Numbered from the stretch's first letter, positions 34,414-44,583 are shown. The stretch: DNA of 64,000 bases from UBA2988 sp965237965 (GCA_965237965.1 CBDEGT010000002.1:372001-436000), one strand, 5' to 3'. Notes: generated from the letters alone by a model not told the origin. Program-made: numbers and translations.

Positions 34414-35877
34414 CTACGAAGGGGCGTGGAGCTCCACCCTGATGCTACGCCACTTTCCTTGATTGAATCGCAGCACGCTGAGTCCACAGCGGGTCATGTG
34501 CCCGGCCAGAATGGCGAGCCAGATGTCGATCGGATCGAGCTGCGAGGTGGTCTGGATCAGGACGCAGAGCCCAAGCGGAACGATGACCTGCGAGACGATG
34601 GAGATGTAGAGCGGGCTCTTGGTATCGCCGGTGCCCTGCAGACCTCCCGTGTACGTCAGCGCAACCGCGACGAACAGACCGGACAGGCTTAGCACCCGCA
34701 GCAGCTGAACGCCGATCTCGAGCACGACCGGTTCGTCGAGCCCGAACGCACCGAGCAGCAGGCCTGGGAACAAGAGGAAGAGCGCTCCCACCCCCAGCGC
34801 GCTCACGAAGGCGACCCGGGCGGCTGCATGTACCGCCGCCTCGGCGCGGTCGGGATGGCCCGCGCCCAGATTCTGCCCCGCCACAGCCGCCGCCGCACCC
34901 ATCAACCCGACGGAGGTCCACGTGACGAGCGAGAAGAGCTGCGTATAGGAAACAGCGTACGCAGCCTGGGCCGCGGCGCTCTCCGCGAGAGACCCGATGA
35001 AAGCGATCAGAAGCAGCCCGCCCAGGTTCATCGCGATCCCCTGTACGCCGGTCGGGAGCCCGAATCGGAACAGAGCCCGGATGATCTCCCAGTCCGGCCC
35101 CAGGCGGTGGCGGGGGAAGGCCACCACCCATCCGCCGAACCAGAGCCGCCCGAGCGCATACAGCGCGACGATGCCGGACGCGATCACCGTGCCCATGGCG
35201 GCACCGGCCGTCCCGAAGGCGGGAATCGGACCGAGCCCGCGGATCAGCGTCACGTTGAGTGCGATGTTGAGCACGGTGACCGTGATGCCCAGGCGAAGCG
35301 GCGTGCGCGCGTCCCCGGCAGACCGCAGAGCCCCGCCCAACATGAAGAAGACCAGCAGGCCACTGCTGAATACGAACATGATGCGGAGGTACGGGAGAGC
35401 CTCCCGCTGAACTTCAGGTGCCGCGTTGACCAGGTCCAACAGGCTCGGTCCGAGCAGGTAGCCGAGCGGCGCCATCACGCCGAGCGAGATCCCGATCGCG
35501 GTCAGGAAGGCCTGATAGACGGTGCGGTCCACCTTGTCGTGGTCGTTTGCGCCGGCGAAGCGCGCGACCAGGACACTCATCCCGGTGAAGAGCGAGCTGA
35601 TGAAGACAACCACGACCAAGAAGATCTGCCAGCTCACGCCGATCGCAGCGTTGCCGGCGAAGCCGACGTAGTGGCCCACCATGGCGTGGTCGATGAGCCC
35701 CTGGAGGCCGCCGATGATGTTCTGGAGCATCGTGGGCCAGGCGAGCTTCCAGACCGCGGGCGAGAGCGGACCCTGCACGATGGAACGGTCGTAGCGGCGC
35801 GCAGGCGCGGGAGCCGGTGGGACAAGAGGCTCGGCGCGCCCGGTGGTCGGGGGCGGAGTGGCGCTTCCTTCGGACAT
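34414..35877 (-). CDS. MATE-family efflux transporter
   Basis: Cation-coupled exporter of drugs or metabolites, 487 residues and about 12 hydrophobic segments. The repeated MATE halves are visible: WKLAWPTMLQNIIGGLQGLID at helix 1 (split after 20 here: the run ends ...LI), VGHYVGFAGNAAIG, and in the second half FGLPTGVQGIAMNLGGLLLI. A Pro-rich cytosolic N-terminus (about 1-30) is longer than usual. The end is convergent with the DUF255 gene, 4 bp away. Substrate cannot be inferred. Confidence 0.9.
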   Translation of the reverse strand: MSEGSATPPPTTGRAEPLVPPAPAPARRYDRSIVQGPLSPAVWKLAWPTMLQNIIGGLQGLIDHAMVGHYVGFAGNAAIGVSWQIFLVVVVFISSLFTGMSVLVARFAGANDHDKVDRTVYQAFLTAIGISLGVMAPLGYLLGPSLLDLVNAAPEVQREALPYLRIMFVFSSGLLVFFMLGGALRSAGDARTPLRLGITVTVLNIALNVTLIRGLGPIPAFGTAGAAMGTVIASGIVALYALGRLWFGGWVVAFPRHRLGPDWEIIRALFRFGLPTGVQGIAMNLGGLLLIAFIGSLAESAAAQAAYAVSYTQLFSLVTWTSVGLMGAAAAVAGQNLGAGHPDRAEAAVHAAARVAFVSALGVGALFLLFPGLLLGAFGLDEPVVLEIGVQLLRVLSLSGLFVAVALTYTGGLQGTGDTKSPLYISIVSQVIVPLGLCVLIQTTSQLDPIDIWLAILAGHMTRCGLSVLRFNQGKWRSIRVELHAPS

Positions 35878-36040
35878 ATCCGGTTAAGCTAAAGGTGAGC
35901 GCGTGTCGATGGAAAACCCGGGGTCCGCTGGCCCAGTGGCTCACCCCCGTCACGACGCAGCACCTCGATCGTTCATGGTGCATGCCGCACCTCGGTCAGC
36001 GGTGGACTCGGAAGCGGGAAAGTGGGAAAGGAACTCGACG

Positions 36041-36484
36041 ATGACGCGATTCCTTGCGCTCGCCGTGGTACTCGCGGCGACGGCCTGCAGCGGAAGCGTT
36101 CAGCCCGAGCTGCACCCCGACTCATCCGCGAGCATCGACGCCGCGCTGACGGCCGGCCCGATCCAGATCACGCTCAGGCTCGGTAAAGAGCGCCAAGTGG
36201 GCGGTAGCGTCCTGAGGTTGGCGTTCACGCAGGTACTCGCCGACTCACGTTGCCCGATCGACGCGGTTTGCGTCTGGATGGGTGACGGGGTCGTCCAGCT
36301 GGGGATCACCGCTGGGACCGGCCCGACCTTCCCTCTCGAACTTCACACGTCTCTGGAGCCCCGCTCCGCGACCTGGAACCGCGTACGAGTTACTCTGATC
36401 GAGCTCGCCCCCGCCCCCAGGGCTTCCGAACCGACGCGGCCCGAGCGGTACGCCGTGCTCCTCGAGTTGGAGCGCACCGAATAG
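36041..36484 (+). CDS. Predicted lipoprotein, unknown function
   Basis: 147 residues from the ATG at 36041 (GGGAAAGGA upstream). Signal peptide with lipobox ATAC (Cys about 16). The mature domain is beta-rich with two cysteines in SRCPIDAVCVW, likely a disulfide. The LRLAFTQVLADSRCPIDAVC pattern is similar to small secreted domains I recall near quinoprotein or copper-related genes, but no name can be given. Stands alone, divergent from the MATE gene. Confidence 0.65.
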   Translation: MTRFLALAVVLAATACSGSVQPELHPDSSASIDAALTAGPIQITLRLGKERQVGGSVLRLAFTQVLADSRCPIDAVCVWMGDGVVQLGITAGTGPTFPLELHTSLEPRSATWNRVRVTLIELAPAPRASEPTRPERYAVLLELERTE

Positions 36485-36594
36485 TGACCGAAGCGTCGGT
36501 GTCGTGAGCCATCTGGGTTGCCTGCAACGCGAGTCGGCCTCTTCACGTCCTGGGGAGTCGCCCCTCACCCCCCCCCTCCCTATACTTGGGGCGC

Positions 36595-38727
36595 ATGGCC
36601 ATCGAGACCGGCATCCAGAGCACGCGGGACCTGCAGCAGCTCACTGGAGAGCAGCTTCTCCGCATGTACCGCACCATGGTGACTGCCCGGCGTATCGACG
36701 ACCGAGAGATTGCCCTGAGGCGTCAAAACAAGACGTTCTTCCAGATCTCGGGCGCCGGGCACGAAGCCGTCGGGGTCACACTCGCCGAGCACCTTCGGCC
36801 GGGACACGACTGGTTCTTCCTCTACTACCGCGACCGGGCGCTCTCTCTTGCGCTCGGACAGACCCCCCTCGACCACTTCCTCCAGGCGGTCGCCGCCCAC
36901 GACGACGAGATGAGCGGCGGGCGGCAGATGCCCGCGCATTTCAGCAGTCCCAGCCTGCACATCGGTCCAAGTTCTTCCCCGACCGGGACGCAGTTCCTCC
37001 ACGCTGTGGGCGCCGCGGAGGCGGGTTTCCGAGCGGGGCTGGTGCCTGGAATTCGCGAGGCTCTCGGTCGGGTTGAGGACGACGAAGTCGTGCTGGTCGG
37101 CAGCGGGGAGGGCACCACGTCGGAAGGGGAATTCTGGGAAGCGCTCAACACCGCCTGCAACCTCAAATTGCCCGTCGTCTTCGCCATCCAGGACAACGAA
37201 TACGCCATCAGCGTGCCCGTGGAGGTGCAGACAGCGGGCGGAAGCATCTCCAGGCTCGTCTCGGGCTTCCCGGACCTGCACGTGATCGAGTGCGACGGTA
37301 CTGACCTGCAGGACACCTACCGGGCAGCTGGCAAGGTAGTACACTGGGCGCGGCAACGGAGAGGTCCGGGCTTCCTGCACGCGCACTGCACGCGCCCCTA
37401 CTCGCATTCCCTCACGGACGACGAGCGCCTGTACCGCACGGCCGCCGAGCGCGAAGAGGAGGAGCGTAAGGACGCGCTCGTACGTACGCGCAGGTTGCTG
37501 GTCCAGATGGAGGTGGCCACAGAGGAGGAGTTGCGCACGCTCGAGCGCGAGGTGCAAAGCGTAGTGGGCGAGGCGGCCGAGGAGGCGCTCACGCACAGGC
37601 AGCCCGGACCGGAAACCGCGACCCTCCACCTCTACTCGGAGCGCGTCGATCCGACCGGACCCGACTTCGACACCGAGGATGAGCCGCAATACCGGGGTGG
37701 TCGCGATCTCACCATGGTGGACCTGCTCAACACCTGCATGAGTGACGAGATGGAGCGGGACCCGCGCATGGTGATCTTCGGCCAGGACGTAGCCGACGCA
37801 TCGCGCGAAGGGGCGTTCAAGGAATGCCGTGGCAAAGGGGGGGTCTTCAAGGTCACGGCCGGCCTCCAGGCGAGCTTCGGTGGGGCTCGCGTATTCAACT
37901 CACCCCTCGCCGAGGCGAACATCGTCGGCCGCGCAATCGGCATGGCGCTGCGCGGAATCAAGCCCGTGGTCGAGATCCAGTTCTTTGACTACATCTGGCC
38001 AGCCTTCCAGCAGATTCGCAACGAGCTCGCTACCATGCGCTACCGCACCAACGGGAGTTGGCAGGCGCCGGTCGTGCTACGCGTCACCTACGGGGGCTAC
38101 CTAAGGGGTGGTGCCATCTACCATTCGCAGACGGGAGTGACGCTGTTCGCCCACACACCCGGCCTGCACGTGGTGATGCCGGCCACCGCGGAGGATGCCA
38201 GTGGGCTGCTGCGTACGGCTATCCGCTGCGAGGATCCCGTGATCTTCCTCGAACACAAGCACCTGTACCGACAGGTCTACAACAAGGGACGCGACCCGGG
38301 GCCTGACTTCATGATCCCGTTCGGTAAGGCCAGGGTCGTGCGTGGGGGGACCGACCTTACGCTGGTGACGTGCGGTGCGCTGGTGAAGCGCAGCCTGGAT
38401 GCGGCGTGGCGTGCGTCCGACGAGCAGGGTATCGAGACCGAGGTGATCGACCTGCGGACTCTCTCTCCGCTCGACTTAGACCGGATCGGCGAATCCGTGA
38501 AGAAGACCGGAAAGGCGCTCGTCGTGCACGAAGACGCGCTCACCTACGGGCTCGGTGCCGAGGTGGCCGCTCGCATCGCCGGAGACCTCTTTTCCTGGTT
38601 GGACGGACCGGTCCGCCGCATCGCGTCCAAGGACACCTGGGTCGCCTACGCCCCGGAGGTCGAGGACGTGATCCTACCTCAGACGCAGGACGTGTTTGAC
38701 GGGATCGTCGAGTTGGCGCGCTTCTAG
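36595..38727 (+). CDS. 2-oxoacid dehydrogenase E1, alpha and beta subunits fused
   Basis: Thiamine-diphosphate enzyme that decarboxylates a 2-oxoacid (branched-chain type most likely) and passes the acyl group to E2. Residues 1-350 are the alpha part, with GSGEGTTSEGEFWEALN...NEYAISVP for TPP/Mg binding. Residues 370-710 are the beta part, with VDLLNTCMSDEMERDPRMVI, GVFKVTAGLQASFG, FNSPLAEANIVGRAIGMAL and GYLRGGAIYHSQT. The fusion is 710 residues. ATG at 36595; a TTG 9 bp upstream is possible. E2 and E3 are not in the window. Confidence 0.9.
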   Translation: MAIETGIQSTRDLQQLTGEQLLRMYRTMVTARRIDDREIALRRQNKTFFQISGAGHEAVGVTLAEHLRPGHDWFFLYYRDRALSLALGQTPLDHFLQAVAAHDDEMSGGRQMPAHFSSPSLHIGPSSSPTGTQFLHAVGAAEAGFRAGLVPGIREALGRVEDDEVVLVGSGEGTTSEGEFWEALNTACNLKLPVVFAIQDNEYAISVPVEVQTAGGSISRLVSGFPDLHVIECDGTDLQDTYRAAGKVVHWARQRRGPGFLHAHCTRPYSHSLTDDERLYRTAAEREEEERKDALVRTRRLLVQMEVATEEELRTLEREVQSVVGEAAEEALTHRQPGPETATLHLYSERVDPTGPDFDTEDEPQYRGGRDLTMVDLLNTCMSDEMERDPRMVIFGQDVADASREGAFKECRGKGGVFKVTAGLQASFGGARVFNSPLAEANIVGRAIGMALRGIKPVVEIQFFDYIWPAFQQIRNELATMRYRTNGSWQAPVVLRVTYGGYLRGGAIYHSQTGVTLFAHTPGLHVVMPATAEDASGLLRTAIRCEDPVIFLEHKHLYRQVYNKGRDPGPDFMIPFGKARVVRGGTDLTLVTCGALVKRSLDAAWRASDEQGIETEVIDLRTLSPLDLDRIGESVKKTGKALVVHEDALTYGLGAEVAARIAGDLFSWLDGPVRRIASKDTWVAYAPEVEDVILPQTQDVFDGIVELARF

Positions 38728-40031
38728 GTGCGGGTGCCCCGCCTGCGCGCAGTAGGAAGAATCAGCCGCACGGAGCGGCTGAAGGAGATGTAGTTCCAAG
38801 CCCAGTTGATCAGTACCAGGGCCCGGTTGCGGAAGCCGATCAGCCAGGTGATATGGATGCCGAGCCAAAGCATCCACGCAGGGAAACCCCTGAAGGTCCT
38901 CCCCCTGAGGTCGGCCACAGCGGCGTTTCGACCGATCACCGCCATCACCCCCGAATCGTTGTAGTGGAAGGAACGCAGCGGCAGCCCGCGGAATTCGCGC
39001 ACGATGTTCTCGGCCGCGTGTGCCCCTTGCTGCATGGCAACCTGTGCGACCTGGGCGAGGGCTTCTCCGTCCTCGTCGAGAAGCGCCAGGTCCCCCACCA
39101 CGTAGACGGCAGGGTGCTCCGCGAGCTGGAGCGTCGGATGCACGGGAACGCGACCACCCCGTCCCACGGGGAGACCCCACTCCGCCACGCGCGGATCGCC
39201 CTTCACGCCGGCGGTCCACACTGCCGTCTCGGTCGGGATCGCCTCGCCGCCCGCGAGCCGCACATCGGTCGCGGAGATCCGCTCCACCGTGGTTCCGACG
39301 CGTACCTCCACGCGTCTGCAGCGGAGCCGGTCGGCGGCATAGGCGCCGAGGTGCTCCGGCATCGACCTCAGCAGGCCGGCTGCCGCCTCGAGCAGCACGA
39401 TGCGGGTCTCGTGCTCGCCGATGTCAGGATAGTCCCGGACGAGAGGACCGTGTAGTAGCTCGGCGAGCGCCCCTGCGAACTCGACCCCGGTCGGGCCACC
39501 CCCGACGATTACGAAAGTGAGCATCCGCCGCCGTAACCCTGGATCACGCTCTGCCGCGGCCTTCTCGAAGCGCGAGAGCACGTGCGTGCGCAGCGGGATC
39601 GCGTCGTGCATCCAGCGCAGGAGGAATGCGTGCTCGGCAACGCCAGGAACACCGAAGTCGTTGGGGACACTTCCGAGCGCAAGCACGAGCCGGTCGTAGG
39701 GGAGCAGCTCGGAATCGACCGTGATGGTCCGACCGACGAGGTCGAGGGACGTCACCTCCGCCATTCGGAAACGAATTCCAGTGCGGCGTAGGATCGACCG
39801 GACCGGATAAGCGATGTCGCTCGGGCCGAGCTCGGCGGCGGCGACCTGGTAGAGGAGGGGGAAGAATGTATGGTAGTTGTTACGGTCGATCAGCAGCACG
39901 TCGAGATGGAGAGCGGCGCGCGCGAACGCGCGCGCCGCCCATAGACCACCGAAACCGGCACCGCACACCACCACGCGCTGCCGCGTCCCTGCGCTGCGCT
40001 CGTGGGCCGCGGCCCGGGCCCGCGCGCTCAC
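38724..40031 (-). CDS. ndh: Type II NADH dehydrogenase (NDH-2)
   Basis: Single-subunit flavoprotein that passes electrons from NADH to quinone at the membrane without pumping protons. 435 residues from the GTG at 40031, which overlaps the moeB-like stop (GTGA). FAD motif VVVCGAGFGGLWAARAF at the N-terminus, NAD motif FVIVGGGPTGVEFAGALAEL near residue 170, and FAD motif PAVYVVGDLALL near 305. The C-terminus has a hydrophobic helix (AWMLWLGIHITWLIGF) that binds the membrane. It overlaps the end of the E1 gene by 4 bp (convergent). Confidence 0.92.
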   Translation of the reverse strand: MSARARAAAHERSAGTRQRVVVCGAGFGGLWAARAFARAALHLDVLLIDRNNYHTFFPLLYQVAAAELGPSDIAYPVRSILRRTGIRFRMAEVTSLDLVGRTITVDSELLPYDRLVLALGSVPNDFGVPGVAEHAFLLRWMHDAIPLRTHVLSRFEKAAAERDPGLRRRMLTFVIVGGGPTGVEFAGALAELLHGPLVRDYPDIGEHETRIVLLEAAAGLLRSMPEHLGAYAADRLRCRRVEVRVGTTVERISATDVRLAGGEAIPTETAVWTAGVKGDPRVAEWGLPVGRGGRVPVHPTLQLAEHPAVYVVGDLALLDEDGEALAQVAQVAMQQGAHAAENIVREFRGLPLRSFHYNDSGVMAVIGRNAAVADLRGRTFRGFPAWMLWLGIHITWLIGFRNRALVLINWAWNYISFSRSVRLILPTARRRGTRT

Positions 40032-41251
40032 GCCACCGTCACCGAGGAATCCACCCGCTGCGCCCAAGCGGTCAGGCCGCCGCGCAGGCTTCGCGCCTCG
40101 TAGCCCGCGGCTCGCAGGTATTCGATCGCGTTCAGACTCCGGTTCCCAACACGGCAGTAGGCAATGACCGGACGCCCCTCCGGCAGCTCGTCGGCACGGT
40201 CGAACAACTCGGCCAGTGGGATGTGCACGGCCCCGAGCGCCTCCAGGTTGCCGACGTCCCACTCCCAGCGCTCCCGCACATCCACGAGGACCGGAGGTTC
40301 CGGGCGCCTCAGCGCGTGCTCGAGGGCCTGCACGTCGATTTCGTCACCCGTCTCGCTCGGCTCCGCGTCCGGGGCAGTACCCTGCGCCCCGTGCAGTCCC
40401 GACTCGGCCGACGCGTCCGCCGTAGCGCCAAGCCCACAGAACAGCTCGTAGTCGATGAGTCCAGTCTGGGTGGGGCGATCTCCGCACACCGGGCAGGCGG
40501 GGTCGCGCGACAGCCGCACCTCACGGAAAGTCAGCTCGAGCGCATCGAAGATCACCAACCGACCGGCGAGCGGCTCGCCCCTGCCGAGGATCCATTTGAT
40601 CGCTTCCAGCGCCTGGAGCGACCCGATGACCCCTGGAAGCACTCCGAGGACGCCACCCTCCGCGCAGTCGGGCACCAGCCCTGGCGGAGGGGGCTCCCGA
40701 AACAGGCAGCGGTAGCACGGCCCGTCCGGGGCACCAAATACGGCGACCTGACCCTCCCAGCGAAGAACCGCGCCGTAGATGTCGGGCCTCCCGAGCAACA
40801 CGCAGGCGTCGTTCACCAGGTAACGGGTGGGGAAGTTGTCGCTGCCGTCGACCACGAGGTCGTAGCGCGCCACGATCTCGAGCGCGTTCTCGGACGTGAG
40901 CCGCACGGGATGGCGCTCGATCACGACGTGCGGGTTGACGTCGTGGAGCCGCTCCGCGGCCGACTCGAGCTTCGAGCGCCCTACCGAGGAGGTTCCGTGG
41001 AGTACCTGGCGCTGCAGGTTGGTGACATCGACATGGTCGTACTCGACGATGCCCAGCGTCCCCACGCCGGCCGCGGCCAGGTAGAGCGCGGCCGGCGAAC
41101 CCAGCCCACCGGCGCCGACCAGCAACACACGCGCAGCTCTGAGTCTGCGCTGCCCTGCCTCGCCCACCTCGGGGAGAACCAGGTGGCGCGCATAGCGGAG
41201 CAGCTCGTCTCGTCCGAGCGGGGGGCGCGGATCAGGCTTGGTCGGGGACAT
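40028..41251 (-). CDS. MoeB/ThiF-type adenylyltransferase with rhodanese domain (MoeZ-like)
   Basis: Activates the C-terminus of a ubiquitin-like sulfur carrier (MoaD or ThiS type) by adenylation and loads sulfur. N-terminal E1-like domain: LLVGAGGLGSPAALYLAAAG, DHVDVTNLQRQVLHG, VDGSDNFPTRYLVND and a zinc site CYRCLF with ACPVCG. A linker (about 285-305) leads to a rhodanese domain with active-site Cys in AYCRVGNRSLNA. 407 residues. No carrier gene is adjacent. Coupled to ndh by overlap. Confidence 0.9.
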   Translation of the reverse strand: MSPTKPDPRPPLGRDELLRYARHLVLPEVGEAGQRRLRAARVLLVGAGGLGSPAALYLAAAGVGTLGIVEYDHVDVTNLQRQVLHGTSSVGRSKLESAAERLHDVNPHVVIERHPVRLTSENALEIVARYDLVVDGSDNFPTRYLVNDACVLLGRPDIYGAVLRWEGQVAVFGAPDGPCYRCLFREPPPPGLVPDCAEGGVLGVLPGVIGSLQALEAIKWILGRGEPLAGRLVIFDALELTFREVRLSRDPACPVCGDRPTQTGLIDYELFCGLGATADASAESGLHGAQGTAPDAEPSETGDEIDVQALEHALRRPEPPVLVDVRERWEWDVGNLEALGAVHIPLAELFDRADELPEGRPVIAYCRVGNRSLNAIEYLRAAGYEARSLRGGLTAWAQRVDSSVTVA

Positions 41252-41296
41252 CGGCGGTTAGCACCCCGACCGTCGTGGCGCGGTTCCTTGAGAAGG

Positions 41297-43480
41297 TCAG
41301 TTCCCTGCCTCCGCCACTACGCTCCCCCCGAGCGCGGTGACCTGGAAATCCTCCGCATCCGCACGTAGCTGCTCGATCAGCTCCTGCGAGCCGCCGGACC
41401 GCTCTACTGCGTCCGCGAGCTGGATCGCCATGGCGTAATATTGCCAGGGGATGTTGAGCGTTGAACGGTCGGTCCAGATCCTCCGTCTGCGAAGTCCCCT
41501 ATACGTGTACACGTTCCGGTACAGATCGACGGAGCGGACCACGTCGAAGCGCTCGCTGCCGAGCTCGGGAGGTCCCTTCGTGTGCCCGAGATCGTCCAGC
41601 ACCTCGTGGGGCAACAGGTCGAGCTTGGTCGCGAGGCCGTGCCGCACACCCCAGTCGTGTAGGCCCAGCTCGCGCATCATTCCGTTGGTGGTCGCGAAAT
41701 AGATGGGGCGCCTGCCAGCGCTCCCTCGGATGATCGCGAGAGCGATCCGAAGGCTCCGGTCCAGCACTGTCTCCTCCGGGTAGGTGACGGCCAGCGTTGG
41801 GAACTCTACCGTGAGATCCTCCGGGAGTTGCCCCCCGGCCACTCTGTCGAGCACATCCGGCGCCGCCGAGAAGATCGCTGAATCCGGTAGCCCCGGATCC
41901 TGGAACAGGTCGGTCCCCTCAGGGGCTGTGAACGGGCGCTGCCGGCCGGGAGCGGTCAGTCGCTGGAGCTGCTTGGGATACCAGAGCGTGTGGAGGTATT
42001 GACCCACGACGACGGTTACGTCGCGGCGGATACCCTCAACTTCCTGGAGGTACCAGAGGGGAAACGTATCGTTGTCGCCGTTGGTGAAGAGGATCGCGTA
42101 GGGCTCCACGCTCATCAGCAGGTCGTAGGCCCAATCGCGGGCAGCCCAGTCGCCCCGCCGGCTGGCCCAGCTCCAGTTGAACAGGAGCGGAACGAGCACT
42201 ACGAGCAAGATCGGTGAAGTAGCGAGAGGTGCCCGGCGACCACCGATCGCGCGCGCCGCCGTCACCCAGGCCCAGGTGAGCCCGATACCGGCCAGCATTC
42301 CCCAAAGCGCGAAGCTGCCGATGAAGAAGTAGTCGCGCTCACGGACCTCGTGCTGGGTCGGATCGGCCACTTCGGGCGCGAGGGAGTAGCCGTACCGGAA
42401 GTTCAGGTAGAAGACGAGACCTACGGTGAGGACGGCGGTCAGAGCCGCCAGGTACGCGAACCAGCGGCGGTCCTCCCGGAACACCGCGACCAGCCCCGCC
42501 CCCCCGAGCCCGAGGAAGAGCAGCGTGAAGGGCAACCTGGCTCTTCCGGGGACCGGCGAAGGTTCGGCGCCGCGGCTCCACTGCCAGTCGAAGTACTGAA
42601 AGTAGTTCATCAACTGCGCCGTGAATGGAGCCATCCTGTCGGTCACGGAAGGCTTCCCGTACTGCTCGCGTCGCAGGTTAGCGGCGAGCGCGCGGCAACC
42701 CATCTTCCCGTTCGTGTATACCGCCACGGATGCCTCACCCAGGCCCGCGCACGTGGGCTCGCCCTCGTTGATCACGGGATCCTGAGCAGAGCGCACAGGC
42801 AGGAACAAGTTGAGCGAGAGGCCGAGGACCACGAGCGGCACGGCGCGCACCCAGAACGCCGAGCGGAACAGGAAGCCCCTGCCGGACATGAGCACGAACA
42901 GGCCGAGCGCGGGCGCGGGCAGCATCGACATCAAGTGGTTGGTGGAGCCGAGCACCATCAGGTAGAGCGAGACCAGAAGGTAGCGGTCGCTCGCAGGATC
43001 GTGACGGTGGTCGTACCAGAGCAGCGCCAGCCACGACACGGCAGCGATGATGAGCACACTGACGGTGTAGACCTTCTCGTTCACGGTGGCCTGGTTCCAA
43101 ACCGTGAACGCTGTAGCGCAGAGGATCGCGGACGCGCTGGCCCCTGCCAGCGCCATCCAACGCTCGGACACGAAGGCGCTCACCACACGATGCGCGAGCA
43201 GGAACAGGAAGCCGGCGGAGGCGGCAGCGGTGGCGGCAGCGAACAGGTTGATGCGGACGGCGACCGGAAGCCCGAGTGGCACGAGCAGCACGCTCCAAAC
43301 CCGGGCGAGAACAACGAACAGCGGGTTCCCTGGGGGATGCGGAATGCCCAGGATGTGCCCGGTAGCGATGTACTCGCTCGTGTCCCAGAACGCCGTGCTC
43401 GGCGAGAGCGTGAGCACGTAGAGGATGAAGAGGCACGCCCCAGAGAGGGCAGCGGCACGATAGGGCGGACGGTGGCTCAG
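41297..43480 (-). CDS. DUF2723 multispanning membrane protein
   Basis: About 12 hydrophobic helices, then a periplasmic C-terminal region. The family motif STAFWDTSEYIATGHILGIP then HPPGNPLF lies near the N-terminus. The family resembles GT-C glycosyltransferases and O-mannosylation enzymes. The first usual start (GTG at 43417) would cut off the first helix. A CTG at 43480 overlaps the upstream stop (CTGA) and restores a normal N-terminus (SHRPPYRAAALSGACLFILY); I take this as the likely start (727 residues). A second in-frame start signal is not seen. Confidence 0.8.
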   Translation of the reverse strand: MSHRPPYRAAALSGACLFILYVLTLSPSTAFWDTSEYIATGHILGIPHPPGNPLFVVLARVWSVLLVPLGLPVAVRINLFAAATAAASAGFLFLLAHRVVSAFVSERWMALAGASASAILCATAFTVWNQATVNEKVYTVSVLIIAAVSWLALLWYDHRHDPASDRYLLVSLYLMVLGSTNHLMSMLPAPALGLFVLMSGRGFLFRSAFWVRAVPLVVLGLSLNLFLPVRSAQDPVINEGEPTCAGLGEASVAVYTNGKMGCRALAANLRREQYGKPSVTDRMAPFTAQLMNYFQYFDWQWSRGAEPSPVPGRARLPFTLLFLGLGGAGLVAVFREDRRWFAYLAALTAVLTVGLVFYLNFRYGYSLAPEVADPTQHEVRERDYFFIGSFALWGMLAGIGLTWAWVTAARAIGGRRAPLATSPILLVVLVPLLFNWSWASRRGDWAARDWAYDLLMSVEPYAILFTNGDNDTFPLWYLQEVEGIRRDVTVVVGQYLHTLWYPKQLQRLTAPGRQRPFTAPEGTDLFQDPGLPDSAIFSAAPDVLDRVAGGQLPEDLTVEFPTLAVTYPEETVLDRSLRIALAIIRGSAGRRPIYFATTNGMMRELGLHDWGVRHGLATKLDLLPHEVLDDLGHTKGPPELGSERFDVVRSVDLYRNVYTYRGLRRRRIWTDRSTLNIPWQYYAMAIQLADAVERSGGSQELIEQLRADAEDFQVTALGGSVVAEAGN

Positions 43481-44583
43481 GTTCCAACCCAGCGGATGCG
43501 GTAGATGCGCCCGCCCTCGTCATCCGAGAGAAAGAGGCTGCCGTCACTCCCGGTGGCGGGATAGACAGGGCGGCCTGTCACGTCCCCGTTCGGCCGAAGC
43601 CACCCTTCCGCAAACGGCGTGTACGAGACCGGCCGGCCCCCCTCAACCTCCACGTGCGCCAGCAGGTAGCCGGTCGGGACGGTGCGGTTCCAGGAGCCGT
43701 GGAAGGCGACGAAGAGGTCGCCCCTGTATCTATCGGGAAACTGCTCTCCCGTGTAGAACGTCATCCCGAGGGGCGCGGAGTGGGCCTGCATCTCCAACGC
43801 CGGCGGCGTGGTCGCGGCACATCGGCCGGCCTGATCCCGGAACTCGGGGTTGGGCAAACGCCGGCCGAAGCAGTAGGGCCAGCCGAAGTCGGAGCCGTCG
43901 GACAGCACGTTGATCTCCTCGGGCGGCAGGTCATCGCCCAGGTTGTCGCGCTCGTTCTGGCTCGCCCAGAGCTCACCGGTGCCCGGGTGCACCGCCAGTC
44001 CAGCCGCGTTGCGGAGCCCGCTGGCGACCACGCGTCCGCCCGAGCCATCGGGCCGATAGCGGCTCACCGCCGCGCGCCGCTCATCGCGCTCCTCGCTGAT
44101 GTTGCAGCTCGATCCCACCGATACGTAGAGCATCCCATCGGCACCGAACACCAGCTCGCGCGTCCAGTGGCCGCCGCGCGGGAGATCGGGCACTACCACG
44201 GTACGCTGTCGGAAGTCTGTGCCGGACAGCCGGACCACTTGGTGTTCCTCGCCCACATACAAGTCGCCGTCGTGGAAAGCGAGGCCGTAGGGACGATTCA
44301 GGTTGTCGGCGATCGGCACCGGTGCGGGCCGGGATGCATCGATATCGAACCGGATGACGCGACCCTCGCCGGAGAGCACTGCGTAGAGCTGCCCGTCGGG
44401 GCCGGTTTCGAGCGTGCGCACCGAGGGAAGATCTCGGGCGAACACCTCGATGTTGAAACCCGGGGGAACACGGACGCCCTCGATACTCTGCGCGGACGCC
44501 ATTAGCTCGACGGCCGACTCGGCGTCGACACAGCCGGTCACCCCGATCAGCACGGTAAGGAACAGTGCGAGCACTCGCGTCAT
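43477..44583 (-). CDS. PQQ-type glucose/sorbosone dehydrogenase-like lipoprotein
   Basis: Six-bladed beta-propeller of 368 residues, like soluble glucose or sorbosone dehydrogenases that use PQQ. The ATG at 44583 gives a signal peptide with lipobox VTGC. Motifs: VPPGFNIEVFARDL, NLNRPYGLAFHDGDLYVGE, GLRNAAGLAVHPGTGELW, SDGSDFGWPYCF and VAFHGSWNR. It would sit in the periplasm, lipid-anchored. The stop overlaps the DUF2723 CTG. PQQ binding is inferred; many homologs have no proven activity. Confidence 0.85.
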   Translation of the reverse strand: MTRVLALFLTVLIGVTGCVDAESAVELMASAQSIEGVRVPPGFNIEVFARDLPSVRTLETGPDGQLYAVLSGEGRVIRFDIDASRPAPVPIADNLNRPYGLAFHDGDLYVGEEHQVVRLSGTDFRQRTVVVPDLPRGGHWTRELVFGADGMLYVSVGSSCNISEERDERRAAVSRYRPDGSGGRVVASGLRNAAGLAVHPGTGELWASQNERDNLGDDLPPEEINVLSDGSDFGWPYCFGRRLPNPEFRDQAGRCAATTPPALEMQAHSAPLGMTFYTGEQFPDRYRGDLFVAFHGSWNRTVPTGYLLAHVEVEGGRPVSYTPFAEGWLRPNGDVTGRPVYPATGSDGSLFLSDDEGGRIYRIRWVGT

